Source: Roseburia hominis (GTDB taxonomy: Bacteria > Bacillota > Clostridia > Lachnospirales > Lachnospiraceae). From it: a stretch of DNA of 64,000 nt. The notes under the pieces were generated by a model. That model was not told where the DNA came from. It searched no databases and saw only the letters and a list, made by a program, of their open reading frames with translations. The stretch covers positions 25,105 through 89,104 of the forward strand of contig JAETOE010000011.1 in the NCBI GenBank assembly GCA_021771815.1. Direction: 5' to 3'. Position numbers and translations under genes: made by a program. This document shows, piece after piece, positions 17,362 to 24,697 of the stretch (within the stretch, counting starts at the first letter, position 1; each line of letters opens with the position of its first letter).

Positions 17362-17374
17362 TTTGACAGTCAAA
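17362..17374. promoter_or_regulatory. FabT/MarR-like operator 1
   Basis: TTTGACAGTCAAA is a perfect palindrome around a central A. It covers the expected transcription start of the degV promoter. The FabT site of streptococci is approximately TTTGATTATCAAA, so 11 of 13 positions agree with that form as I remember it. Confidence 0.6.
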
Positions 17375-17383
17375 CTATTTGCA

Positions 17384-17412
17384 ACTATATACGAGTTGGG
17401 AGCATCTGTCAA
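17384..17412 (-). promoter_or_regulatory. degV promoter
   Basis: On the minus strand TTGACA (plus 17407-17412), 17-base spacer, TATAGT (plus 17384-17389). Operator 1 lies just downstream of the -10 and operator 2 just upstream of the -35. Confidence 0.8.
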
Positions 17413-17417
17413 GATAT

Positions 17418-17450
17418 TTTGATTGTCAAACTAAAATTTCGTGCTATAAT
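17418..17450 (+). promoter_or_regulatory. lrgAB promoter overlapping FabT/MarR-like operator 2
   Basis: Operator 2 is TTTGATTGTCAAA (17418-17430), one mismatch from a palindrome. The plus-strand promoter TTGTCA (17423-17428), 16-base spacer, TATAAT (17445-17450) overlaps it. A regulator bound here would affect both divergent units. Confidence 0.6.
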
Positions 17451-17502
17451 GAGCGAAGGCAAAAGGACATGCCGTAATTGAGTGACAAAGGAGAGACTGA
17501 CG

Positions 17503-17856
17503 ATGAAATATCTGAGACAATTTTTATGGATTTTATTTTTTTCTTTTCTTGGGGAAGCCTTAAGAGCGTTACTGCCGCTGCCGGTTCCTGCGAGTATCTA
17601 TGGACTGGTACTTTTATTTGCGGCGTTGGAACTTGGGATTTTAAAGCTTTCCGCAGTGCAGGAGACAGGGAAATTTCTGATAGAGATTATGCCGGTTCTG
17701 TTTATTCCGGCGGGGGCAGGCTTGATTGATTCATGGGACGCGCTGCGGCCTATGTGTATTCCGGTGATTGTCATTATGATCGTATCTACGGTTATCGTGA
17801 TGGCGATTTCAGGAAGTGTGACGCAATTTGTAATCCGCAGGGGGCAGAGAGACTGA
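17503..17856 (+). CDS. LrgA/CidA family holin-like membrane protein
   Basis: 117 residues from ATG 17503, which follows AAGGAGAG. Four hydrophobic segments, with LPLPVPASIYGLVLLF, are typical of LrgA/CidA (the family motif is around P-x-P-GS/A-ILG). These proteins are thought to be holin-like channels or, in newer work, parts of a pyruvate or metabolite transporter with LrgB. The stop is two bases before the lrgB start. No LytSR two-component system is nearby; control may instead come from the palindromes upstream. Confidence 0.9.
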   Translation: MKYLRQFLWILFFSFLGEALRALLPLPVPASIYGLVLLFAALELGILKLSAVQETGKFLIEIMPVLFIPAGAGLIDSWDALRPMCIPVIVIMIVSTVIVMAISGSVTQFVIRRGQRD

Positions 17857-17858
17857 AA

Positions 17859-18551
17859 ATGAGAGAATTTTTAAATGAATCCATATTTTGGGGCGTGGCA
17901 ATCAGTGTTGTCACCTATGAACTGGGCGTATTTTTGAAGAAAAAACTGAGCTGGCCAATCTGTAATCCGCTTCTGATTTCGATTGTAGCGGTCATTATTT
18001 TTCTGGCGGCGTTTGATATTCCTTACGAGAGTTATAATGCAGGAGCAAAATATTTAAGTTATCTGCTGACTCCCGCGACGGTGTGCCTTGCGATTCCGCT
18101 CTATGAGCAGACGCAGCTTCTAAAGAAGAATTTTAAGGCGATTGCTGCAGGATTGATTTCCGGGGTAATGACAAGCGGGATCTGTGTGTTTGTACTTGCA
18201 CTGCTGTTTGGACTAAACCACACAGAGTATGTGACACTTCTGCCGAAGTCGATTACGACGGCAATCGGAATGGGAATCTCGGAGGAGCTTGGCGGCTATG
18301 TGACGATTACTGTGGCGGTTATTGTCATCACAGGGGTAATCGGTAATATTCTTGCGGAGACGGTATGCCGTCTTTTTCGAATCGAGGAACCTGTCGCGAA
18401 AGGAATCGCCATCGGTTCTTCTTCTCATGCACTTGGAACGGTCAAGGCACTGGAAATGGGGGAAATTGAGGGCGCGATGAGCAGCCTCTCGATTGCTGTG
18501 GCGGGACTGCTCACCGTCATTGCCGCACCGCTGTTTGCGAATTTTCTATAA
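17859..18551 (+). CDS. LrgB/CidB family membrane protein
   Basis: 230 residues from ATG 17859, two bases after the lrgA stop. Seven or so hydrophobic segments; the signature regions LLPKSITTAIGMGISEELGG and GIAIGSSSHALGTVKAL are those of the LrgB family (SSHAIGTAKA motif). It acts with the upstream LrgA-type protein in the membrane, in control of murein hydrolase release or in metabolite (pyruvate) transport. An inverted repeat AGAATCCG/CGGATTCT (18556-18578) follows the stop without a T-run. Confidence 0.93.
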   Translation: MREFLNESIFWGVAISVVTYELGVFLKKKLSWPICNPLLISIVAVIIFLAAFDIPYESYNAGAKYLSYLLTPATVCLAIPLYEQTQLLKKNFKAIAAGLISGVMTSGICVFVLALLFGLNHTEYVTLLPKSITTAIGMGISEELGGYVTITVAVIVITGVIGNILAETVCRLFRIEEPVAKGIAIGSSSHALGTVKALEMGEIEGAMSSLSIAVAGLLTVIAAPLFANFL

Positions 18552-18555
18552 AAAT

Positions 18556-18578
18556 AGAATCCGGCCCTGACGGATTCT
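18556..18578 (+). terminator. Weak hairpin after lrgB
   Basis: AGAATCCG (18556-18563) pairs with CGGATTCT (18571-18578) around a seven-base loop. No T-run follows, so function is uncertain. Confidence 0.4.
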
Positions 18579-18699
18579 GCGTGCCTGAGCGGTGCTGTTT
18601 ACAACAACATGGTATTTCCTATAGAGTAAGAAAGCGGATTGGCACAAGCGGCGGGGTTCTGACATACGATATAGGGAAAAAAGATAGTGATGGAACGAT

Positions 18700-19641
18700 A
18701 TGAATTGTCAGAATAGAATGGTGCACACAATACAGGAGGGAGATTCGCTGTATCGATTAGCGAGACAGTACCACACGACGGTGACAGATCTGATTCTCGG
18801 GAATCCGGGAGTCAATCCTTATAATCTGCAGATCGGAATGCGGCTTTTTGTCTGCCCGGGAGAGGGGTATGAAATTCCGGGGCAAAACGTCGACGGAATG
18901 AATTCCGGTGAATCGAATGCGAATAACCGGATGCCTGGGATGAATCAGGGCGGGCAGGTGCCGGGAATGCCTGGAATGAACCAGGGCGGACAGATGCCGG
19001 GAATGCCTGGGATGAATCAGGGCGGACAGATGCCGGGAATGTCGGGAATGCCTGGAATGAACCGGGGCGGACAGATGCCGGGAATGAATCGGGAAAGCGA
19101 AGAAACACAGAATGAAATGGAGAACAGCGTTCAAAATATGACGGAGACAATGCGGCTGGCATGGCTTTCCTTGATTTACTGGACGCGCATGTATCTGATG
19201 AGCGTGGACGCAGACGCGAAGGATCAGCAGGCAGTGGAAGAGCGCCTGATCGAGGCGGCAGATGAGATTACGGATGTCTTTGCGAGGACTCTGCCGATTC
19301 AGGCAGTCAGACAGATGCGGAATCTGTTTATGGAGCATGTGGAATTGACGGGCGAAATCATACGCACATTGAAATCAGGGGAAATGGAGAACTATGATGA
19401 GCTGATTAAACAGTGGTATGCAAATGCAAATCAGCTTGCAGAGCTTTTAGCGAACCAGAACCCATATTTCGGAAACAGGGAGACGCGCAACGTGCTGCTC
19501 AACTATCTTGATATGACCAGGGAGGCAATCGAGCATCAGATTAATGGCGAGTACGGGCAGAGCATCGATACTTTCCGCGATATAAAGGATCTGGTGCTGA
19601 AATTTGCTGATTATCTTGCGAGAGGTCTTTTAGCACGCTGA
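18700..19641 (+). CDS. LysM-domain protein with Gly/Met/Pro repeats
   Basis: 313 residues. Residues ~8-53 form one LysM domain (HTIQEGDSLYRLARQYHTT, ending MRLFVCPG), which binds peptidoglycan or spore-type glycan. Residues ~78-129 are a repeat built from the 12-residue unit PGMNQGGQMPGM. Residues ~135-313 are predicted helical and not recognised. There is no signal peptide, as in many LysM proteins of the spore coat, so a spore-coat location is possible. The ribosome site is weak. It is coupled to the DUF4474 gene by a TGATG overlap and belongs to a three-gene set with a metallophosphoesterase. Confidence 0.82.
   Translation: MNCQNRMVHTIQEGDSLYRLARQYHTTVTDLILGNPGVNPYNLQIGMRLFVCPGEGYEIPGQNVDGMNSGESNANNRMPGMNQGGQVPGMPGMNQGGQMPGMPGMNQGGQMPGMSGMPGMNRGGQMPGMNRESEETQNEMENSVQNMTETMRLAWLSLIYWTRMYLMSVDADAKDQQAVEERLIEAADEITDVFARTLPIQAVRQMRNLFMEHVELTGEIIRTLKSGEMENYDELIKQWYANANQLAELLANQNPYFGNRETRNVLLNYLDMTREAIEHQINGEYGQSIDTFRDIKDLVLKFADYLARGLLAR
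18934..19086 (+). repeat. Coding minisatellite, ~36-base unit, in the LysM gene
   Basis: About four tandem copies of a 36-base unit encoding PGMNQGGQMPGM, the third with an extra three codons (SGM). Sequence identity between copies is high, so copy number may vary between strains. Confidence 0.85.
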
Positions 19642-20603
19642 TGAACCGGGAGCAAATCTGCATTTTCGTATGTGGGGTTCTGATTCTTTTTATTCTTGCT
19701 GTGCTGATCCTGGCAGTGCTGCGCAGAATCAGAAGCAAACGAAAAGTGCGCTCTATGGGAATGTCCGAGAAAATTCGGAAATTAAATGAACTGGCGGAGC
19801 CGTTCGGATTTCAATATCTGTGGGAGGAAGACATTTTTACTTCCAACATCGACGCATGGCAGAGAAAAAGCGGATATGAAACGCTGTATGACCGGGCGGC
19901 GATTAATGCAAATATGGTAATCGACGCGTGGCCGGTCTATTTTGACTACGACGGAAGGACGTGGCTGATCGAATTTTGGATCGGGCAGTATGGGATCAAC
20001 ACAGGCGGAGAGGTGGGAGTATATCATGCCAAGAATATCGTTCCGCCGCATCTGTATAAGACGGCGCATTATGATGCGGTAAAAAGTATGGAGATGCCGC
20101 ATATTTGCTGCAGGCTGGAGCGAAAAGGGGCGAAGGTCTATGAAATCTATGCGAGGCATTGGTGGCTGACCGGATTTCGGATGGGAACGTTTTCCAAGCC
20201 GTCCGAACTGCGGATGATGACGACGCTTTCCTTTGAAGATACGGCGATGGCGCAGGCTTTTTTTGAAGGGCTGCAGAAATCGGGGCGGCCGAGAAATCGT
20301 TTTCGTATTTGCGGGAGAGAGGTGTACGTGCGGATGGAGCCGTGTCAGCGGTATCCGCTCCTTCGCCGGATTCATCGCGCGCTGGTGCAGTTCGTGAATC
20401 ATATTTACTGCCTGCTGTATCGCGGTGTGACAAGACCGTTTGTGCAGACGGCTGACCGGATGCTGTTTTTGTACTATCAGATTCCATTCTGTTTCAGGAG
20501 GATGCTGCGTCTTGCAGACGGGCGTTACCGGACGAAGAGAAGAAAAAGATGGCGGGAAGAACGTTTTTCCCGAAAGGAGAAAAGGAGAGATGGGATGTCA
20601 TAA
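19641..20603 (+). CDS. DUF4474 domain membrane-anchored protein
   Basis: 320 residues. An N-terminal membrane segment (about 7-27) is followed by a DUF4474 domain (about 38-230) with the marker segments FQYLWEEDIFTSNIDAWQR and YFDYDGRTWLIEFWIGQYG and GGEVGVYHA. The tail from about 240 is strongly basic. The function of DUF4474 is unknown; it is common in Lachnospiraceae and Ruminococcaceae. It starts within the stop of the LysM gene (TGATG) and its last 14 bases overlap the metallophosphoesterase, so all three are translationally coupled. Confidence 0.85.
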   Translation: MNREQICIFVCGVLILFILAVLILAVLRRIRSKRKVRSMGMSEKIRKLNELAEPFGFQYLWEEDIFTSNIDAWQRKSGYETLYDRAAINANMVIDAWPVYFDYDGRTWLIEFWIGQYGINTGGEVGVYHAKNIVPPHLYKTAHYDAVKSMEMPHICCRLERKGAKVYEIYARHWWLTGFRMGTFSKPSELRMMTTLSFEDTAMAQAFFEGLQKSGRPRNRFRICGREVYVRMEPCQRYPLLRRIHRALVQFVNHIYCLLYRGVTRPFVQTADRMLFLYYQIPFCFRRMLRLADGRYRTKRRKRWREERFSRKEKRRDGMS

Positions 20604-21387
20604 ACGAATCGACAGGGCATTGGAACATGCCCTGCATCTCCCTTTGTGCGGTCAGAGCCGCTACGTCATCATCAGCGACTGCCATAGGGGAGAAGGGACG
20701 TCGAATGATAATTTTCTGAAAAACCAGTATTTGTATTCCGCGGCGATGAATTATTATGTAAAGCGCGGTTTCTTCTATCTCGAACTTGGGGACGGCGAGG
20801 AACTGTGGGAAAACAGGTGCAGGCGGCGTATTGAGAACTGTCATGAGGATGTGTACGAACTGTTCGACCGGTTGGAAAAAAGATGCAGAATTGTGCGCCT
20901 GTATGGGAATCACAATATGGAACTGAAAGGGGAACTGCCGGAGGCGCTTATTTTGGATAATATGGAGGGCGGACGGAATATATGCATGATACACGGACAT
21001 CAGGCGGATTTTTTTAACTCGGTGTGCTGGAAGCTTTCCAGATTCCTCGTGCGCTATCTGTGGAAACCGCTGGAGCGTTCCGGCGTCAATGATCCGACGA
21101 GCGCGGCGCGCAATTATAAGAAAACCGTTCGCTATGAGAAATGTCTTGAGAACTGGACGAGACAAAAGGACGTCTATCTGGCGGCGGGGCATTCGCACCG
21201 TCCGAGGCTTCCGCAGGATGGCGGAAGGTATCTAAATGCAGGGAGCTGCGTGCATCCGGGCTGTATTACGGCAATTGAGATTGAGAATATGCAGCTTGCT
21301 CTGGTAAAGTGGAAGCTTGAGACGAGAGCGGATATGTCGCTCTATGTTGCGCGGGAAAATATGGCGCCGTTCGTGGCGATCGAGTAG
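20590..21387 (+). CDS. Calcineurin-like metallophosphoesterase
   Basis: 265 residues from ATG 20590, which follows AAAGGAGAG inside the end of the preceding gene; the longer frame from 20440 has no site. Metal-binding motifs are SDCHRGEG (D and H), GDGEELWE in the GDxxE position, GNHN, GHQADF and GHSHRPRL, in the order of the family. The substrate is unknown; related proteins act on nucleotides, lipids such as UDP-diacylglucosamine, or phosphoproteins. Being coupled to a LysM and a DUF4474 protein hints at an envelope- or spore-related substrate. Confidence 0.9.
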   Translation: MGCHKRIDRALEHALHLPLCGQSRYVIISDCHRGEGTSNDNFLKNQYLYSAAMNYYVKRGFFYLELGDGEELWENRCRRRIENCHEDVYELFDRLEKRCRIVRLYGNHNMELKGELPEALILDNMEGGRNICMIHGHQADFFNSVCWKLSRFLVRYLWKPLERSGVNDPTSAARNYKKTVRYEKCLENWTRQKDVYLAAGHSHRPRLPQDGGRYLNAGSCVHPGCITAIEIENMQLALVKWKLETRADMSLYVARENMAPFVAIE

Positions 21388-21416
21388 AGAAAAACATCAT
21401 TTTTCAAAAAAATCAT

Positions 21417-21444
21417 TTGACGGAACCGTCATTTATGATAATAT
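21417..21444 (+). promoter_or_regulatory. Promoter upstream of aspartate kinase
   Basis: TTGACG (21417-21422), 16-base spacer, TAATAT (21439-21444). It gives a leader of about 70 bases; no lysine riboswitch is recognisable in so short a region. Confidence 0.6.
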
Positions 21445-21521
21445 ATATATCGTTATATGAACCGTGAAAGCGCAGAGCGAGAAGCTTTTGACGGGACCAG
21501 TAATCGGAGGAGCAGAAGAAA

Positions 21522-22841
21522 ATGATTAAAGTTGTGAAATTCGGCGGCAGTTCTCTTGCAAGCGCAGAGCAGTTTGCAAAGGTCGGCAAGATCATTCAGG
21601 CGGACAAGGAGAGAAGATATGTAGTTCCGAGCGCCCCTGGCAAGCGCAATTCGAAGGATACAAAAGTGACGGATATGCTCTATGCCTGCTACGCACTGGT
21701 GGAGGCGGAAGAGGATTTTCGAGTTCCGTTGATGAAGATCAAGGATCGTTATGATACGATTATCAATGGGTTGAACCTCAAGCTGTCATTGGAGGAGGAG
21801 TTCCGCAAGATCACCGAGAATTTTAAGAATAAAGCGGGCGTGGATTATGCGGCATCCCGCGGCGAGTACTTAAACGGCATTATTATGGCAAATTATCTCG
21901 GTTACGAGTTTGTGGACGCCGCAGAAGTCATCTTTTTTGATAAGGACGGCATTTTTGACGCCGATAAGACGAACAAGGTTCTCGGGAAGAGGCTGGCGAA
22001 GACGGAGCGCGCTGTCATTCCGGGATTTTACGGTTCGATGCCGGATGGAATGATAAGAACATTTTCAAGAGGCGGTTCCGATATCACAGGTTCCATTGTT
22101 GCGCGTGCGGTGCGTGCGTCCTGTTATGAGAACTGGACGGATGTATCCGGGTTCCTCGTTGCGGATCCGCGCATCATCGACAACCCGCAGACGATCAAGA
22201 CGATTACTTACCGCGAGCTGCGCGAGCTGTCCTACATGGGGGCGGGCGTGCTTCATGAGGATGCGGTATTTCCAGTGCGAAAGGCGGGAATTCCGATCAA
22301 TATTCGCAATACGAACGCGCCGGAGGATGAGGGTACATGGATTGTGGAGAGCACCTGTCATCAGTCCAAGTATACTATTACCGGCATCGCGGGCAAGAAG
22401 GGATTTGTGTCGGTCAATATTGATAAGGATATGATGAATGCAGAGGTGGGCTTTGGGAGAAAAGTGCTCGCTGCGTTTGAGGAGAATGCTATTTCGTTTG
22501 AACATATGCCGTCCGGTATTGACACGATGACGGTTTTTGTTCATCAGCCGGAGTTTGAGGGCAAGGAGCAGGCGGTCATTTCCGCAATTCATCGGCTGGC
22601 GCAGCCGGATAGCATTGAGCTGGAGGGAGATCTGGCGTTGATCGCTGTTGTGGGACGCGGTATGAAGTCCACAAGAGGTACGGCGGGAAGGATCTTTTCC
22701 GCATTGGCGCATGCTAACATTAATGTCAAAATGATCGATCAGGGTTCTTCGGAGCTGAATATTATTATCGGCGTCAGCAACGCGGACTTTGAGAATGCGA
22801 TTCGTGCGATTTATGATATTTTCGTTGAGACTCAGCTTTAA
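21522..22841 (+). CDS. Aspartate kinase
   Basis: 439 residues. The kinase domain begins VVKFGGSSLAS (phosphate-binding KFGGSS) and includes FSRGGSDITGSIVARAV, the aspartate-binding region. Two ACT domains occupy roughly 300-439 (GRGMKSTRGTAGRIFSALAHANINVKMIDQGSSELNIIIGV) and would mediate feedback inhibition by lysine or threonine. It phosphorylates aspartate, the first step to lysine, threonine, methionine and, through dihydrodipicolinate, to the DPA made by dpaAB downstream. AGGAG precedes the start. The class is the monofunctional single-chain type, without homoserine dehydrogenase. Confidence 0.95.
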   Translation: MIKVVKFGGSSLASAEQFAKVGKIIQADKERRYVVPSAPGKRNSKDTKVTDMLYACYALVEAEEDFRVPLMKIKDRYDTIINGLNLKLSLEEEFRKITENFKNKAGVDYAASRGEYLNGIIMANYLGYEFVDAAEVIFFDKDGIFDADKTNKVLGKRLAKTERAVIPGFYGSMPDGMIRTFSRGGSDITGSIVARAVRASCYENWTDVSGFLVADPRIIDNPQTIKTITYRELRELSYMGAGVLHEDAVFPVRKAGIPINIRNTNAPEDEGTWIVESTCHQSKYTITGIAGKKGFVSVNIDKDMMNAEVGFGRKVLAAFEENAISFEHMPSGIDTMTVFVHQPEFEGKEQAVISAIHRLAQPDSIELEGDLALIAVVGRGMKSTRGTAGRIFSALAHANINVKMIDQGSSELNIIIGVSNADFENAIRAIYDIFVETQL

Positions 22842-22857
22842 TTGATATATTTGATAT

Positions 22858-23907
22858 ATGAAGAGAGAACAGAAGACTGACAACGACATAAAGCGTATTA
22901 TGAAAGGCAGGGCTGCCCGCACTCTTGCGGCTGCAGTCTCTGTCTTTTTGTGTATTCTGACGTTGTTTGAATACACGGCGCTGCGGATGGAGTGGGATGT
23001 TCCGGCACTTGCGGTCATCAGTGGCGGTGACGGCTTTTGGAGCGGTGTGTATCAGAAAGAGGAACTTGCGTTTGATGACAGCACGGAAAACATATTGCTT
23101 GGGGATGAAGGAGAAACGCCCGAGGATGGCAATCGGCAGCGCGATGACGTCACGCAGGGCGGAGCAGAAGCATCCGATGCGGGGAAAGCGCAGGATGGCG
23201 GGACAGGAGCAGAGACATCTGATGTGGGGAGAGCGCAGGATGGTGGGACAGGAGCAGATACACGAGAAGAGAAAATGTCGGAGGGCACTGAGGCAGACTC
23301 TGGCACTGGTGAGAATGCACAGGAGAGCGATGCTCCGCAGGACGGAAAAGAAGCATCCGATGTGGGGGAAACGAAGGAGGAACTGGAATTTCCGTACTAC
23401 ATCCGCATTAATCGCAGGCAGAATTGTATCACAGTCTATACGCCGGATGAGGATGGAGAATATACCGTTCCCTACAAGGCAATGATCTGCTCGACCGGGC
23501 TTTATAATGCAACGCCCCGCGGAACGTATCAGATTTCGACCAAATATCTTTGGCGGGAACTGTACGGCGGTGTGTACGGGCAATATGCGACCCGTATTCA
23601 CGGCGGCGTGCTGTTTCATTCCGTGCCATATTACAGCAGATCAAAAAATTCCCTGTGTACGGACAAGTACAATAAGCTGGGGCAGCAGGCGTCTATGGGC
23701 TGTGTGCGCCTGACTGTGGAGGACGCCAAGTGGATTGCGGAGAATTGCCCGGAGGGGACGACCGTTGAGATTTATGACGATGACGACCCCGGACCGCTCG
23801 GCAAACCGGAGGCGATGAAAATTGATTCCGATAACCCGAATAGGGGCTGGGATCCGACAGACCCGGATGAGGACAACCCGTGGCATGAAGCTTCGCAGGA
23901 TGAGTAA
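22858..23907 (+). CDS. L,D-transpeptidase (YkuD domain), membrane-anchored
   Basis: 349 residues. One N-terminal membrane segment (about 20-42) anchors the protein outside the cell. Residues ~85-175 are an acidic, repetitive linker. The YkuD catalytic domain (about 178-305) carries HGGVLFHSVPY and SMGCVRL, with the catalytic Cys in MGC. It cross-links peptidoglycan between meso-diaminopimelate residues or attaches proteins to the wall. The acidic C-terminal tail (DPTDPDEDNPW) is unusual. The start has no clear ribosome site, and an alternative ATG at 22900 is no better; it begins only 16 bases after aspartokinase and may be translationally coupled. Confidence 0.9.
   Translation: MKREQKTDNDIKRIMKGRAARTLAAAVSVFLCILTLFEYTALRMEWDVPALAVISGGDGFWSGVYQKEELAFDDSTENILLGDEGETPEDGNRQRDDVTQGGAEASDAGKAQDGGTGAETSDVGRAQDGGTGADTREEKMSEGTEADSGTGENAQESDAPQDGKEASDVGETKEELEFPYYIRINRRQNCITVYTPDEDGEYTVPYKAMICSTGLYNATPRGTYQISTKYLWRELYGGVYGQYATRIHGGVLFHSVPYYSRSKNSLCTDKYNKLGQQASMGCVRLTVEDAKWIAENCPEGTTVEIYDDDDPGPLGKPEAMKIDSDNPNRGWDPTDPDEDNPWHEASQDE
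23176..23258 (+). repeat. 45-base tandem repeat in the L,D-transpeptidase linker
   Basis: Two adjacent copies, starting at 23176 and 23221, of a 45-base unit encoding a variant of DAGKAQDGGTGAETS (15 residues). A third degraded version is visible later in the linker. It lengthens the acidic spacer between membrane anchor and catalytic domain. Confidence 0.8.
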
Positions 23908-23966
23908 TATCCGTGTCTGCAGGACAGTGCTTTTTACATGGTCGAGAGCAGAAACACGACGAAGAA

Positions 23967-23997
23967 GGCGACATCAAACATTCATTTTGATGCCGCC
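23967..23997 (-). terminator. Hairpin ending a candidate minus-strand transcript
   Basis: On the plus strand GGCG-A-CATCAAA pairs with TTTGATG-C-CGCC around a short loop. On the minus strand it is followed by TTCTTCG, a weak T-rich tail. It could serve either the L,D-transpeptidase gene or the minus-strand unit described at 23998-24460. Confidence 0.55.
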
Positions 23998-24460
23998 TCC
24001 TAAACTATCTCATCCATGGGACTGTACCTCTCTTTACTTCTTTTGAATTTTTCTTCTTCTCTTCGAACTGCTTTTTCTTCGAACTACTTCTTCTCTTCGA
24101 ACTTCTCTTTTTCTTCGAACTGCTTCTTACTTCTGGAAAACCAAGTTTCCTCTTTTGGACTTCTTCGCTTCTTCTCTCTCCTTACGAGTATCTTCTTATG
24201 ACGATTGCAATCGTACCATATCTGATTAATTCATCTGATACTGATTCCACATTTTCATGATTTGAAATGTCATGTTGACTTCTCTGGTTCAAGAAAAATC
24301 GAATGCGCTTACGTGTTCTTTGGACCGTACCTCCTTTACTTAATATCGTTTGGGATAAATCGTTACTTTTCCGGTGGTCTGTACCTTCCTTTCTTCTTAT
24401 TTGCTTTCGCTGTTTTCTTTTGTTGAGTTTATTCTATCTGATTTATGAGAAAATGTCAAG
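23998..24460 (-). ncRNA. Candidate minus-strand transcript with repeats in a 790-base gene-free gap
   Basis: The gap between the L,D-transpeptidase and the GH53 gene has no conventional gene. On the minus strand it holds a good promoter, TTGACA (plus 24455-24460), 17-base spacer, TAGAAT (plus 24432-24437), and ends in the hairpin at 23967-23997. The would-be RNA of about 470 bases contains three copies of a GGTAC(A/G)G(A/T)CC motif (plus 24376-24385, 24322-24331, 24019-24028), each after a purine-rich AAAGGAGG-like tract, and four TTCGAA sites. A long minus frame is open but lacks a start codon near any ribosome-like site; a 15-codon ORF starts at plus 24273. Identity and function are unknown. 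24461-24697 is AT-rich with nothing recognisable. Confidence 0.45.
24062..24119. repeat. Four-copy TTCGAA array
   Basis: TTCGAA occurs at 24062, 24078, 24096 and 24114, spaced 16, 18 and 18 bases, embedded in pyrimidine-rich (plus strand) sequence. The two alternating minus-strand units are AGTTCGAAGAAAAAG and AGTTCGAAGAGAAGAAG. Confidence 0.85.
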
Positions 24461-24697
24461 TATAAAATTAGAAAAAATATAAAAAAGTTTAAAAGAATTT
24501 ATAAATTGAACGAAAAAGAGAAAATATTCTGAAAATAATAAACCGGCAGAATCGACCGGAAAACGAACAAATACAGGGAAACACTTGTGGACAAACGCTT
24601 GCGCAATTATAATGGAAAAGGATAGCAAAAGAAGGAAATGTATGAACTATTATGATATTTCCGACAGAAAAGAATAGGGAAAACAGGGAGGATTTTT

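Noticed and set aside
18934..19086. Tandem repeats considered as a CRISPR array
   Set aside because: Units are contiguous, in frame and encode a protein repeat; there are no spacers or cas genes.
22065..23018. Minus-strand open frame of 317 codons
   Set aside because: Antisense to aspartate kinase and L,D-transpeptidase, with no recognisable motifs or ribosome site.
24062..24119. TTCGAA repeats considered as a CRISPR array
   Set aside because: The repeated core is only six bases and the intervals are similar to each other, not unique spacers.
24016..24201. Plus-strand 61-codon ORF rich in Ser, Phe and Leu
   Set aside because: Produced by the pyrimidine-rich repeat; no ribosome site and no promoter on that strand.
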